Positions 8,755-15,455 of a stretch of DNA of 27,059 nucleotides are shown piece after piece. The first letter of the stretch is position 1, and each line of letters begins with the position of its first letter. The translations under genes and the position numbers were made by a program. The stretch is from IMG/VR virus record IMGVR_UViG_3300025889_000790, positions 1 to 27,059 of that record, one strand, 5' to 3'. The notes below the pieces were generated by a model. It saw only the letters and a list, made by a program, of their open reading frames with translations, had not been told where the DNA came from and ran no database searches. The stretch is from a virus.

Positions 8755-9534
8755 TTACTGCGCTTGCGCGGTCATCCACTGCCGTTCGATTTTAGTCCTC
8801 CAGGCGGTATCAGTTGTCCATCGAGGATCAGAAATTGCAGCTTCCAAATCCTCCCTGGTCATCTCTGGTGCGCTTGGTGCAGACTGAATCGGGATGTTCT
8901 CGTTAGTAATGGCTTGGTGATATTTCAGGAATGCGTTGATCGCATCGGCGCTGTTCAAACTCATCGCCATTGCTTCTCGCTCATTGTTAGTGAGCGGCGC
9001 CTTGAGCAATAAACGCTCAGCCATTTGGATCTTTTCCTGAGCACGTTCGCCCAGCTTATTCATTTCCTCCTGGTGATTAATCTCCGCAATCTCTTGCTCT
9101 TGCTGCGCTGTGCCCAAGACAGACTGAGCAAGGTCTTCAAACGCTTTCTGGCTAATTCCGTTGTCCTTCGCCCAGGCTTTGTAGATATCCATGACTTCAT
9201 CATCTGCATAAAGTCCTGCATCTTCGAGGCTAGAAAGGTCATATTCATCTGGGGCTTTGTGTTTGCCTTGCTTAAACTGCTTTTCAAGTTCAGCATAAGA
9301 TTTAGCCAGCTTCTCAACATCCGGCCCATCTTCATCCCAGAATTTTTCAGGGTAATAGTCAGGCCGTTCGAGCGGAGTGTCCTCTTCATCAGCCACCATT
9401 GGTTCTGAATCTTCATGCAACGGTATTGGAGCCTCTTGTGCTGGCTCTTCAGACTCTGCTTGAGATACGTTAAGTAATGTCGGCTCAGTCGCCTCATTTG
9501 TTGCTTCATTAGTTGATACTGCTTCATTAGCCAT
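8755..9534 (-). CDS. Capsid scaffolding protein
   Basis: This 259-residue protein is strongly acidic in its N-terminal half (repeated E, T and A, then EDSEPMVADEEDTPLERP) and helical with Q/E-rich segments in the middle. Acidic helical proteins of this size between portal and capsid genes are the standard position and look of podoviral scaffolds (T7 gp9). The segment PDYYPEKFWDEDGPDVEKLA with the following KSYAELEKQFK is a pattern I associate with this family. Its start overlaps the end of the Bbp19-like gene by 8 bases, and the long structured spacer to the capsid gene follows it. It is expected to fill the procapsid and leave during packaging. Confidence 0.8.
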   Translation of the reverse strand: MANEAVSTNEATNEATEPTLLNVSQAESEEPAQEAPIPLHEDSEPMVADEEDTPLERPDYYPEKFWDEDGPDVEKLAKSYAELEKQFKQGKHKAPDEYDLSSLEDAGLYADDEVMDIYKAWAKDNGISQKAFEDLAQSVLGTAQQEQEIAEINHQEEMNKLGERAQEKIQMAERLLLKAPLTNNEREAMAMSLNSADAINAFLKYHQAITNENIPIQSAPSAPEMTREDLEAAISDPRWTTDTAWRTKIERQWMTAQAQ

Positions 9535-9778
9535 TGTCGCTCCTTGCTACTCGTTTTTCGATCATACGAACTATCTCAGCCATCCCCGTCCTAACGTATC
9601 CATAGCTTGGATCTTCGCCAGGCGTCCAAGATGGCTGTTCGATTGTCAATGTTCTTAGATGATGGAGAACCTTTTGGCCCTCTTCACTCTTAAACACCCT
9701 GCCATATAGTATATCGATATCGCTGGCTTTGGGTGTTTCATAAAATGCTTCGCTCAACCCTTCCCATCCATCGCTCAT
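9527..9778 (-). CDS. Bbp19-like small virion-cluster protein
   Basis: The protein has 83 residues. The core GRVFKSEEGQKVLHHLR, then SWTPGEDPSYGYVRTGMAEIV and a closing MIEKRV, fits the Bbp19-type phage domain known from Bordetella phage BPP-1 and many proteobacterial phages. Those proteins share a VF..EEG..VL..L half and a GR/G-rich Arg-containing helix near the end. The gene is tied to the portal gene by an ATGA overlap and to the scaffold gene by an 8-base overlap, so it is made with head assembly proteins. Its exact role is not known to me. Confidence 0.75.
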   Translation of the reverse strand: MSDGWEGLSEAFYETPKASDIDILYGRVFKSEEGQKVLHHLRTLTIEQPSWTPGEDPSYGYVRTGMAEIVRMIEKRVARSDNG

Positions 9779-11340
9779 TGAATAGCGGCCTCCATTGCTC
9801 CCCCGTCATTAACTTGCTGTGGTATTCCAGCAGCCTCTTGCTGCATCATCATCATCTGTTGCATAAACATCATTTGCTCTTCAGGTGTGCTGAGTAGATT
9901 CTGATCGATACCGAATCGCTCCGCGATGAACTCAAGTACCCTGGGCACTGATATCGTGGCCTGGCCTTGCGGTCCCATCTGATTAGCGATCTGCATATAT
10001 TGAACCAGGTCATTAATCTCCTGGAGCTTTTGAGCTTGTGCAAGCGGAGATACCGGAACAACCTTAACCTCGACGCCATTCACCTTGAGCGGCAGATCGA
10101 TCAAGCCTTGTTGATCCATAACAAACAAGATACGGCTAACAATCGGAACCATTGTTTCAGTAATCAATCGTCCAAATGCTGCGCCCAGATTAGTTGCCAG
10201 CTCTCGAGTACGCTCGGCGACCTCAGTGGCAGATCTAGCACTCATATTATCTGGCGGCAATGTGTCATCCATCAGGATCTTTTTGATATTCATCCTGAGA
10301 TCGTTGATCACAATCTGGCTTGTATTGAAGTCACCAGCTCTCGGCAAAGGTGCAAGCGAAGCGCCCTGGGCGCCACCGTTTCTCGCAACCGCGATCACGG
10401 CCCCTGGCTGAATCTTGATATTTTGTGGATTCAATACGCCATCATCGGCAGCAGTATAAACGCCAGCGATTGATAGAGACGCATTCTTGAGCACTAATTC
10501 GAGCGTCTTGTTCAGCGTCTTAACATCGCTGATCGCTGTGACTAATGGGCCGCGGCCATAAACTTCGCCCGCGACTTTCATGTATCGTGCGACAACAAAC
10601 GGGCTAGACCGCATCTCACGATAAACGAGCTCTTGCCGTTTCTCTTTCCAAATAACGTGATAATGGTATCGGCCTGTTTCGTTATCGAAGATGATCGCGT
10701 CCATCAGATCCAGGTCTTTCTCTGGATTGCGACTGATTGCATCTTCCAGGTCCGGCGTCATCTGTGCATCAGGGAACTCGCGCTGAATGGCCTCAGCCTT
10801 GACGCGGAGCTTGCGGTAAACATTCGAGACATTCCCGTATGTGCCTTCCTCGATTGCAACAAGATACTGAGGAATAGCAGTAAATCGGATTGGCGTAGCT
10901 TCATCGCCAGGCGTGATCATCATCACACCAGTACCGACAGCCATATCTAACAAGAACTCACCCATTGCTAGGTCAAAATTCGACTGACGAATCGCATCAA
11001 ACATCCTGACGTTATAATTATCTAGGACAGCTTGCGCTTGTGTTCGTTGCTGTTGAGGAATACCAGTACCGGCTTCTAGTCGACACCATTGCTTGTAAGG
11101 GGGAAAGAGACCGGCCTGGAGTCTATTAGCAAATCTTTGAGTTGCATGGATAGCAGTCGAGTCAAATACCCGCGCCATTTTGGATTGACCTGGAACCCGT
11201 CCCTCGTAATATCCGTCATAAAGATTGCGCTGGGGTAATGCGTATTCATAACAATCCTCGTATATGGATCGCCATTGATCCTTGCGAGCTTGGGCTTTCG
11301 CCTCACGCTCCATCAGATCCTTAACATTAAGTCTAGGCAT
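9775..11340 (-). CDS. Portal (head-to-tail connector) protein
   Basis: The 521-residue protein is the T7 gp8 type connector (T7 gp8 has 536 residues). Recognisable parts are the N-terminal KDQWRSIYEDCYEYALP, the RFANRLQAGLFPPYKQW segment, and SPFVVARYMKVAGEVYGRGP with the conserved GRGP turn. DVKTLNKTLELVLKNAS and the C-terminal helical crown region with TEVAERTRELATNLG follow. It forms the dodecameric ring at one vertex through which DNA enters and leaves, and it holds the tail adaptor. The C-terminus is rich in Met and Gln (residues about 485-505). Its start overlaps the upstream gene by 8 bases and its stop overlaps the Bbp19-like start. Confidence 0.93.
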   Translation of the reverse strand: MPRLNVKDLMEREAKAQARKDQWRSIYEDCYEYALPQRNLYDGYYEGRVPGQSKMARVFDSTAIHATQRFANRLQAGLFPPYKQWCRLEAGTGIPQQQRTQAQAVLDNYNVRMFDAIRQSNFDLAMGEFLLDMAVGTGVMMITPGDEATPIRFTAIPQYLVAIEEGTYGNVSNVYRKLRVKAEAIQREFPDAQMTPDLEDAISRNPEKDLDLMDAIIFDNETGRYHYHVIWKEKRQELVYREMRSSPFVVARYMKVAGEVYGRGPLVTAISDVKTLNKTLELVLKNASLSIAGVYTAADDGVLNPQNIKIQPGAVIAVARNGGAQGASLAPLPRAGDFNTSQIVINDLRMNIKKILMDDTLPPDNMSARSATEVAERTRELATNLGAAFGRLITETMVPIVSRILFVMDQQGLIDLPLKVNGVEVKVVPVSPLAQAQKLQEINDLVQYMQIANQMGPQGQATISVPRVLEFIAERFGIDQNLLSTPEEQMMFMQQMMMMQQEAAGIPQQVNDGGAMEAAIQ

Positions 11341-11626
11341 TTTGTTTCGCCTTCAATCGTTTGCTCATTGCGGCAGACTTGGCCCTGGCATCGGCTTTTG
11401 AAGATGCGCCCCATGCTTGGAGAGACAATAGCAGTCTAGTGGGTCTGCCTTTTGAATCGCGCTCTGGACCAGGATTACCAGCCATCCTTGCAAGAAAGCT
11501 GGCTCTCCTGGGATTGTCACCAGATTTGACTGGCGGCTTGAGATCACCTCCTTGCTTGCGCTCGAAAAACTTACGGCCAGCCTCGTTGAGACCACCCTTG
11601 GGATTTTGATAACGCTTGGCGACCAT
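11333..11626 (-). CDS. DUF6321-like small basic phage protein
   Basis: The protein has 97 residues and is basic. It carries the pattern GGLNEAGRKFFERKQGGDLK followed by P-rich RRASFLARMAGNPGP and KGRPTRLLLSLQAWG. Many phages, especially marine ones, carry short proteins with this GL..AGR...F......LK.P...RR.SF.ARM.G.PGP..D.KG.PTR..L.L..W arrangement, annotated as DUF6321. Function is unknown to me. It begins within a TAATG shared with the preceding gene and overlaps the portal start by 8 bases, so it is co-translated with head proteins; a virion or assembly role is an inference. Confidence 0.7.
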   Translation of the reverse strand: MVAKRYQNPKGGLNEAGRKFFERKQGGDLKPPVKSGDNPRRASFLARMAGNPGPERDSKGRPTRLLLSLQAWGASSKADARAKSAAMSKRLKAKQNA

Positions 11627-11922
11627 TACATTCCGATCCGAACGTCTGCGGTTCCGCTTGTATACTCGCCAGTCTTAAATCCCGCTCGATAGATTACCGT
11701 TGGACCAGGATCAAATCCATAGGTCTCAATGTTGGACGTAAATGTCTCGACATCACGCCAGGTCGATCCTCGGTCCAGGCTGCGCTGAACAGTGATCGTA
11801 CCAACCCAAGTCCCTTGAATTGAGAAATTAAATTCTTTTTCGGTATAAAGCCCATCACAAAACGTATTCTGTGCGCTGAGTGACGCTTCAACCAGGCCAG
11901 TGTCTCGATCCAAAATTGCCAT
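11626..11922 (-). CDS. Small beta-rich protein with an Asp-box motif
   Basis: This 98-residue protein alternates short beta-like strands (FSIQGTWVGTITVQRS, VIYRAGFKTGEY). Residues 48-55 read SLDRGSTW, which fits the Asp-box (BNR) consensus S-x-D-x-G-x-T-W found in beta-propeller and carbohydrate-binding proteins, here as a single copy. The ribosome site GGAG overlaps the stop of the 41-residue gene upstream. Located among head genes, it is likely a minor virion protein. I do not know a characterised homologue, and a single Asp-box does not imply enzyme activity. Confidence 0.7.
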   Translation of the reverse strand: MAILDRDTGLVEASLSAQNTFCDGLYTEKEFNFSIQGTWVGTITVQRSLDRGSTWRDVETFTSNIETYGFDPGPTVIYRAGFKTGEYTSGTADVRIGM

Positions 11923-11930
11923 GCAAACTC

Positions 11931-12056
11931 CTATTTACGCTTTTCAGCTTTTTCAATTTTCTGCAAAGTCCCATAAACATAGGCTTGCTTACGCTCGCCT
12001 TTGAGACCTAAACGCTCCGCGCTCAACATCAGTTTCTTTTTAATTTTCTTGGGCAT
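11931..12056 (-). CDS. Very small basic protein (41 aa)
   Basis: The protein is 41 residues long and reads MPKKIKKKLMLSAERLGLKG onward, ending in a Lys-rich tail. The start has a textbook GGAGG ribosome site at 12061-12065, four bases before ATG, and this site directly follows the U-tract of the hairpin at 12066-12151. The stop overlaps the ribosome site of the next gene. The high Lys content and good translation signals favour a real gene. Similar tiny basic proteins occur beside portal genes in podoviruses, but I cannot assign a function. Confidence 0.65.
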   Translation of the reverse strand: MPKKIKKKLMLSAERLGLKGERKQAYVYGTLQKIEKAEKRK

Positions 12057-12065
12057 GATTCCTCC

Positions 12066-12151
12066 AAAAAAAAATGCGGCGACCTGGATTTGGGGGCGGG
12101 GACGAGGAGCGAAGTTACCCCCTGGGGATCAAGGATACGCCAGGCCGCCGC
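12066..12151 (-). terminator. Long-armed hairpin with U9 tract, probable terminator
   Basis: In minus-strand RNA the arm GCGGCGGCCTGG (12151-12140) pairs over 12 positions with CCAGGTCGCCGC (12087-12076), one pair being G-U. An A and nine U follow (12075-12066). The enclosed 52 bases can form a further G5/C5 helix (12122-12118 with 12096-12092). The G-U pair would be an A-C mismatch in the plus-strand RNA, so the element is oriented leftward. It begins 3 bases past the stop of the 75-residue gene. The U-tract is followed at once by the GGAGG site of the next gene. Confidence 0.65.
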
Positions 12152-12154
12152 AAG

Positions 12155-12382
12155 TTATCCTCCTGCGCCTAGTGTTGCGCGTCTTTCTTCCATTTGGCTT
12201 TGAACCCTCGTGGGCGATAACAGCATTCGCAAGCCGCCGGTTCGACGCGCTCGCTTACGCGCTGCGATTTGTTCTTGCAATTCCCTTTCTGCCGCCTCTG
12301 CCCTGGCCTCAGCTCGCTCTTGAGCTTCGATCATCTTGGGATCTGGCTTCGGTGCTTTAGGACGCTTGAATAATCCGCTCAT
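12155..12382 (-). CDS. Small charged helical protein (75 aa)
   Basis: This 75-residue protein begins MSGLFKRPKAPKPDP, has a long alternating E/A/R helix at residues 20-47 (AQERAEARAEAAERELQEQI) and ends in GAGG. The Lys/Pro start plus single charged helix is a layout often seen in small proteins beside podoviral terminase and portal genes. Its start overlaps the previous gene by 4 bases (ATGA). No enzymatic motif is present. Its role is unknown; a chaperone or head-joining peptide is only a guess. Confidence 0.7.
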   Translation of the reverse strand: MSGLFKRPKAPKPDPKMIEAQERAEARAEAAERELQEQIAARKRARRTGGLRMLLSPTRVQSQMEERRATLGAGG

Positions 12383-12858
12383 TCTTTAATCCTTGTCATT
12401 AGATAATAATCGGCCCCTTCAGGACCAAACCTACGCATCACAGATTCTACCTTGAATCTTAACCGCTTTGCGAAATTAAATGCTATCTCATTTTCGCATC
12501 TTACCGTAATCTGCAATCGCATCAAATCAAATTCTGTAAAAATACTGTCCAGAATGTGGCGAGCGCCGCGCAACACAGATATCGCATTGTTCTCTATGCC
12601 TTCGCCTGGAATGAGCCATGCTTCAAAATTGGTAGGCCAGAGTGGTCGGACGCCGAATACCGCTATCGGTCTACTGTATGACATAGCGGTCCATGAGAAT
12701 CCTGGTACGGCATTCTCGCCAACGTATTCGTAATAATCGGGAATTGTCTCGACGTATTCTTTCTCGAACGGCTTTAGCTCCAGAGATAGCAAGTGATGTT
12801 GCGAAAACGGCACGATCACCAAATTGTTTGCCAGCCGCAAAGTCGGGAGCTGGATCAT
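12379..12858 (-). CDS. gp13-like protein with GNAT-type fold
   Basis: The protein has 159 residues. The ending NEIAFNFAKRLRFKVESVMR followed by RRFGPEGADYYLMTRI resembles the last strands of GNAT acetyltransferases (..A..FY.K.GF......), and the middle has VFGVRPLWPTNFEAWLIPG. Podoviral gp13-type proteins (DUF2833) share this look and influence internal virion protein assembly without proven acetyltransferase activity. The clear acetyl-CoA loop (Q/RxxGxG/A) is missing: the matching region reads ISVLRGARHILDSIF. It follows the large terminase gene directly, overlapping by one base (TGATG). I favour a virion-assembly role over catalysis. Confidence 0.7.
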   Translation of the reverse strand: MIQLPTLRLANNLVIVPFSQHHLLSLELKPFEKEYVETIPDYYEYVGENAVPGFSWTAMSYSRPIAVFGVRPLWPTNFEAWLIPGEGIENNAISVLRGARHILDSIFTEFDLMRLQITVRCENEIAFNFAKRLRFKVESVMRRFGPEGADYYLMTRIKE

Positions 12859-14372
12859 CAGAAGATACTGAAATCAGTGTTGGCCGTATAAGTCCCGCCA
12901 GAGGATTGATAAGTGCCACGGCGCAAGCGCCGCTGTTCGCCGCCACCCAGCATGAGATATCCGAATGCGTCCCCAACGTGCGAGTGATCGTTTTTGACCG
13001 GCGTATCCTTGAATCGTTCCTGACCCGCGCCAAGACTTTGCCGCTTGAAGAAGTACCCACCCGACAAACTCTTACGCAGCCGCAGGCATTTTTTGTCGAC
13101 CAGTAAAGCAGGCTTGCCTGATATCAATCGACTCATCGGCGCAGCGCCAGCCTCCCTACGCACCTGGAAAGCATTGCTGTCAGTCGGCTGCGCTTTGAAG
13201 CCTATTGATCTTAGGTGATCAAAGGCTGTCACCTCGTAGATCTCATCCCGCTTGTTACCCGCCGGATCGCCCCAGATCAGAATCTCGTTCTTGTTGTATC
13301 GCTCCGCGACCCTGGCTTGCAGCTCTTGACCAAATCGCTCCAGGCCCATGTCAAACGAAACCAGCTCATCGAGCACCCGCCACGCACCGCCATTGGTTCG
13401 TTGACCAAAGACAGCCGCAGGCGTCAAACCAAAGTCCACGCCAATCTGTACGGGATAGTACGGGTCTGGCTCCAGCTCCGCGCTCATCAGTTCATCATCG
13501 TACTCGGGCCAGACGGGTCGGCCCTCCTGGACGAATGTATACATGCCTTGGGCGTAGCAACGAATCCAATCAGCATTCTTGCCACCCAATAGCTGTTGAT
13601 AGTAACCAGGGGGCAAGTTGTTCCGGTTCTCGGCGGTCGGATTAACCATCCACCATTTACCGCCAGAAAAAATAAATCCATTCGCTTCTGGGTTCTCGGG
13701 CAGATCGTCTTTAGATACAGGCAGCACACCGCCAGGTTGCCGGTGAAACACCCAAGGAAACTCTCCTTTGATCGGTTCCTTCTCGGCCAGCGTATGCCAC
13801 CAGTGATCATTGTCCGGTGGGTTCGTATCCATCCAGATGCCGTACCAGGTCGGGCCGCCATCGGCTTTTGTTGGATAACGGCCAACGCGGTGGGTCAGCC
13901 CATCGATCACGGCTTTGGGTAATTCACGCGCCTCATTGCACCAGGCGCCGGTGATTTCGAGCGATAACAGCTTGCGAACAGACTGCGGCGTATCGAGCGC
14001 CAGGAAGATCACCTCGCAATCAATACCAGCCGCATCGCCTCGAGCGGGTAATCGCAAGTGATGAGTAATGGGCGGTTGCCAGCGCATCCCTCCCCATACG
14101 CCCTCGGGAAACAACTCCTGCCATGTTTTTATTGTTGTCGTGCGTAGTTCGGGATACGTGTTTCTGACAACCACAAATCGAGTATACCGAATCCCATCAC
14201 GAGGGGAAGGCTTTTGTTTGACAGCGCGAAGCATAATTTCAGCCGCGCATCCATAAGACTTACCGGAACCAACCGGCCCCATCAATCCTCGGACAAAAGA
14301 ATCGTCGTTAATAAACCTCCAGACGGTCGGTGAGTTAGAAAAATCCAGATCCAGGCTCGGGAGATCACTCAT
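12858..14372 (-). CDS. terL: Terminase large subunit
   Basis: The packaging motor and nuclease, 504 residues. Walker A is GPVGSGKSYG at residues 32-41. A Walker B-like acidic segment is ITGAWCNEARE at 140-150, and a coupling motif lies around MDTNPPDNDHWW (181-192). The C-terminal RNase H-like nuclease shows GVDFG (D313), WGDP (D369) and HVGDAFGY (D468). The length and motifs fit a full protein, which hydrolyses ATP to pump DNA through the portal and cuts concatemers. It overlaps the small subunit gene by 8 bases. Whether packaging is by cos, pac or direct repeats cannot be told from this sequence. Confidence 0.95.
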   Translation of the reverse strand: MSDLPSLDLDFSNSPTVWRFINDDSFVRGLMGPVGSGKSYGCAAEIMLRAVKQKPSPRDGIRYTRFVVVRNTYPELRTTTIKTWQELFPEGVWGGMRWQPPITHHLRLPARGDAAGIDCEVIFLALDTPQSVRKLLSLEITGAWCNEARELPKAVIDGLTHRVGRYPTKADGGPTWYGIWMDTNPPDNDHWWHTLAEKEPIKGEFPWVFHRQPGGVLPVSKDDLPENPEANGFIFSGGKWWMVNPTAENRNNLPPGYYQQLLGGKNADWIRCYAQGMYTFVQEGRPVWPEYDDELMSAELEPDPYYPVQIGVDFGLTPAAVFGQRTNGGAWRVLDELVSFDMGLERFGQELQARVAERYNKNEILIWGDPAGNKRDEIYEVTAFDHLRSIGFKAQPTDSNAFQVRREAGAAPMSRLISGKPALLVDKKCLRLRKSLSGGYFFKRQSLGAGQERFKDTPVKNDHSHVGDAFGYLMLGGGEQRRLRRGTYQSSGGTYTANTDFSIF

Positions 14373-14823
14373 CGGCTTCCTCGTATGTCGTATATCCAGG
14401 CTCCATCAGTGCCGGATCCGGTCCCTTCATGTTGATGCCCACAATCGATGGGCGCTCCTGGTCCTTCTCGGTCTCCAGCATCCCAGCCGCTTTCGCCAGA
14501 ACGCGCAACACCGCAACCTTATCGTGCATCTCAATCGTCACATCATCGCCCCGCACGCTGATTTTCTTAATCGCTCGCAAGGCATGGTCCGGTATCTCGC
14601 TCATCGGCTTCACCGTCCCATCTAAATTCACAATATCAGTAATGTTCGCCGTACCCAGCGAGATTAATTCTTGGGCCACCGCCTCTTTGTGCTGGTGCAG
14701 CGTCTCAGATCGCCGGATTCTTTGCTGAACCTGGCGCACACCCCCAAATCTACCCAATGGCGGCAATTTATCACTGGTAGTTTTGCGCTTCGCGCCATCT
14801 TCGTTGCCGGTCTTTCTTGGCAT
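14365..14823 (-). CDS. terS: Terminase small subunit
   Basis: The protein has 152 residues and sits directly upstream of the large subunit with an 8-base overlap. Basic residues dominate the first 40 positions, and a helical part has TLHQHKEAVAQELISLGTAN. The central pattern SEIPDHALRAIKKISVRGDD followed by MHDKVAVLRVLAKAAGMLE is characteristic of phage small terminase subunits (the ..HDK..AL..LAK..GM motif). It binds the packaging start site and recruits the large subunit. The acidic, Pro-rich C-terminus may contact the motor. The start lies inside the 55-residue gene upstream. Confidence 0.85.
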   Translation of the reverse strand: MPRKTGNEDGAKRKTTSDKLPPLGRFGGVRQVQQRIRRSETLHQHKEAVAQELISLGTANITDIVNLDGTVKPMSEIPDHALRAIKKISVRGDDVTIEMHDKVAVLRVLAKAAGMLETEKDQERPSIVGINMKGPDPALMEPGYTTYEEADE

Positions 14824-14938
14824 ACTCCCGCCTTATGTCCTTGATCGTCGGTATCGGCTTCTGGGTCCAGTCTTTAAAGTCGGGATCCTTTGGGGCACTG
14901 AAGATCAGCACCCCGTTTTTGAATCCAAAAGGCCGCAT
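14771..14938 (-). CDS. Small basic protein (55 aa) nested over terS start
   Basis: The 55-residue frame starts MRPFGFKNGVLIFSAPKD and ends in a basic stretch containing KKDRQRRWREAQNYQ. Its ATG overlaps the stop of the preceding gene as TAATG, the coupling form used repeatedly in this genome, and its last 53 bases overlap the start of terS in another frame. Without it there would be a 114-bp gap in an otherwise gapless cluster. No family is recognised. The basic C-terminus suggests nucleic acid contact. Confidence 0.6.
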   Translation of the reverse strand: MRPFGFKNGVLIFSAPKDPDFKDWTQKPIPTIKDIRREYAKKDRQRRWREAQNYQ

Positions 14939-15168
14939 TAGAACGGAATATCATCATCGAAGTCGCTCGATGGCTGAGTTGTCACGCCCCTGGATCCATC
15001 GTCCTCGAACAATGACAACCAGACCTCACCCTTCTCGTTGGGCAGCGGTAGCGACTCCAGCTTAATCCGGATCTTGCCATCGCGCTCAAAGGCAACCCCA
15101 TGCTTCAGCCAGATGGGCTTATCTCGGTTCGGGACTTCCTTGGCTTGGCTTACGTTATAACGTTTCAT
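14938..15168 (-). CDS. Small protein with SSB-like acidic C-terminal tip
   Basis: I place the start at the ATG at 15168, eight bases after AGAGGAG, rather than at the GTG at 15177, which overlaps that ribosome site. The product is 76 residues. The body (NRDKPIWLKHGVAFERDGKI, then LPLPNEKGEVWLSLFED) belongs to a short family common in proteobacterial phages. The end, DFDDDIPF, is nearly identical to the C-terminal tip of bacterial single-strand binding protein, the docking peptide for RecO, exonuclease I, PriA and others. It is either a reduced SSB or a decoy. It is the first gene after the non-coding region and may head the packaging operon. Confidence 0.75.
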   Translation of the reverse strand: MKRYNVSQAKEVPNRDKPIWLKHGVAFERDGKIRIKLESLPLPNEKGEVWLSLFEDDGSRGVTTQPSSDFDDDIPF

Positions 15169-15180
15169 GTGAAACACTCC

Positions 15181-15455
15181 TCTGTTATCACTTAGTTAGT
15201 GGACCCACAATATGCCATGCGAATGCGATATCGGCAACCCTTTCATGAAAAACCGGAAAATATTGCTGAGGGGGACTGCACGTAACATGCGCGGGGGCGG
15301 GGGCGCAGGGGTGCGTGTGCGCGCGCGACTGAGAGTCGGTCGTCGATGTGAGTGAGTGCTCACTAACCTGTGCCTGGCCTGCGTCATCCGGTAGGCATGA
15401 TGCGCCTATGATGCGACTGTGACCTACAACCTATGCTCGAACATGCCCTCAGACT
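15181..15455. other. Non-coding G-rich region between replication and packaging genes
   Basis: I find no credible gene here. The stretch holds the candidate promoter above; four G-runs on the plus strand (15270-15274, 15293-15297, 15299-15303, 15308-15311) able to form a G-quadruplex; and an alternating purine-pyrimidine GC tract around 15312-15327. Two short inverted repeats are CGACT-gag-AGTCG at 15326-15338 and AGTGAG-tg-CTCACT at 15351-15364. The 8-mer ATGATGCG is repeated at 15397 and 15408, 11 bases apart. Its position suits a regulatory region, packaging site or replication-related site; none is proven. Confidence 0.5.
15209..15237 (-). promoter_or_regulatory. Candidate promoter of the packaging/virion operon
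   Basis: Leftward reading gives TTGCCG (15237-15232), a 17-base spacer and CATATT (15214-15209), each matching four of six consensus positions. A start near 15202 would leave a 34-base leader before the ATG at 15168. The palindrome CGATATCG (15226-15233) lies in the spacer and touches the -35 box, so a repressor bound there would block this promoter. The same 10-mer CCGATATCGC is found in the divergent early promoters at 17274-17283. Confidence 0.4.

Noticed and set aside
13205-13645. Plus-strand frame of 146 codons opposite the terminase gene
   Set aside because: It lies antisense to clear terminase motifs, has no ribosome site and gives an Arg/Pro/Ser-rich product typical of a shadow frame.
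15196-15387. Minus-strand 63-codon frame in the G-rich intergenic region
   Set aside because: It is an Arg/Pro/His-rich low-complexity translation of a GC tract, without a ribosome site or family likeness.
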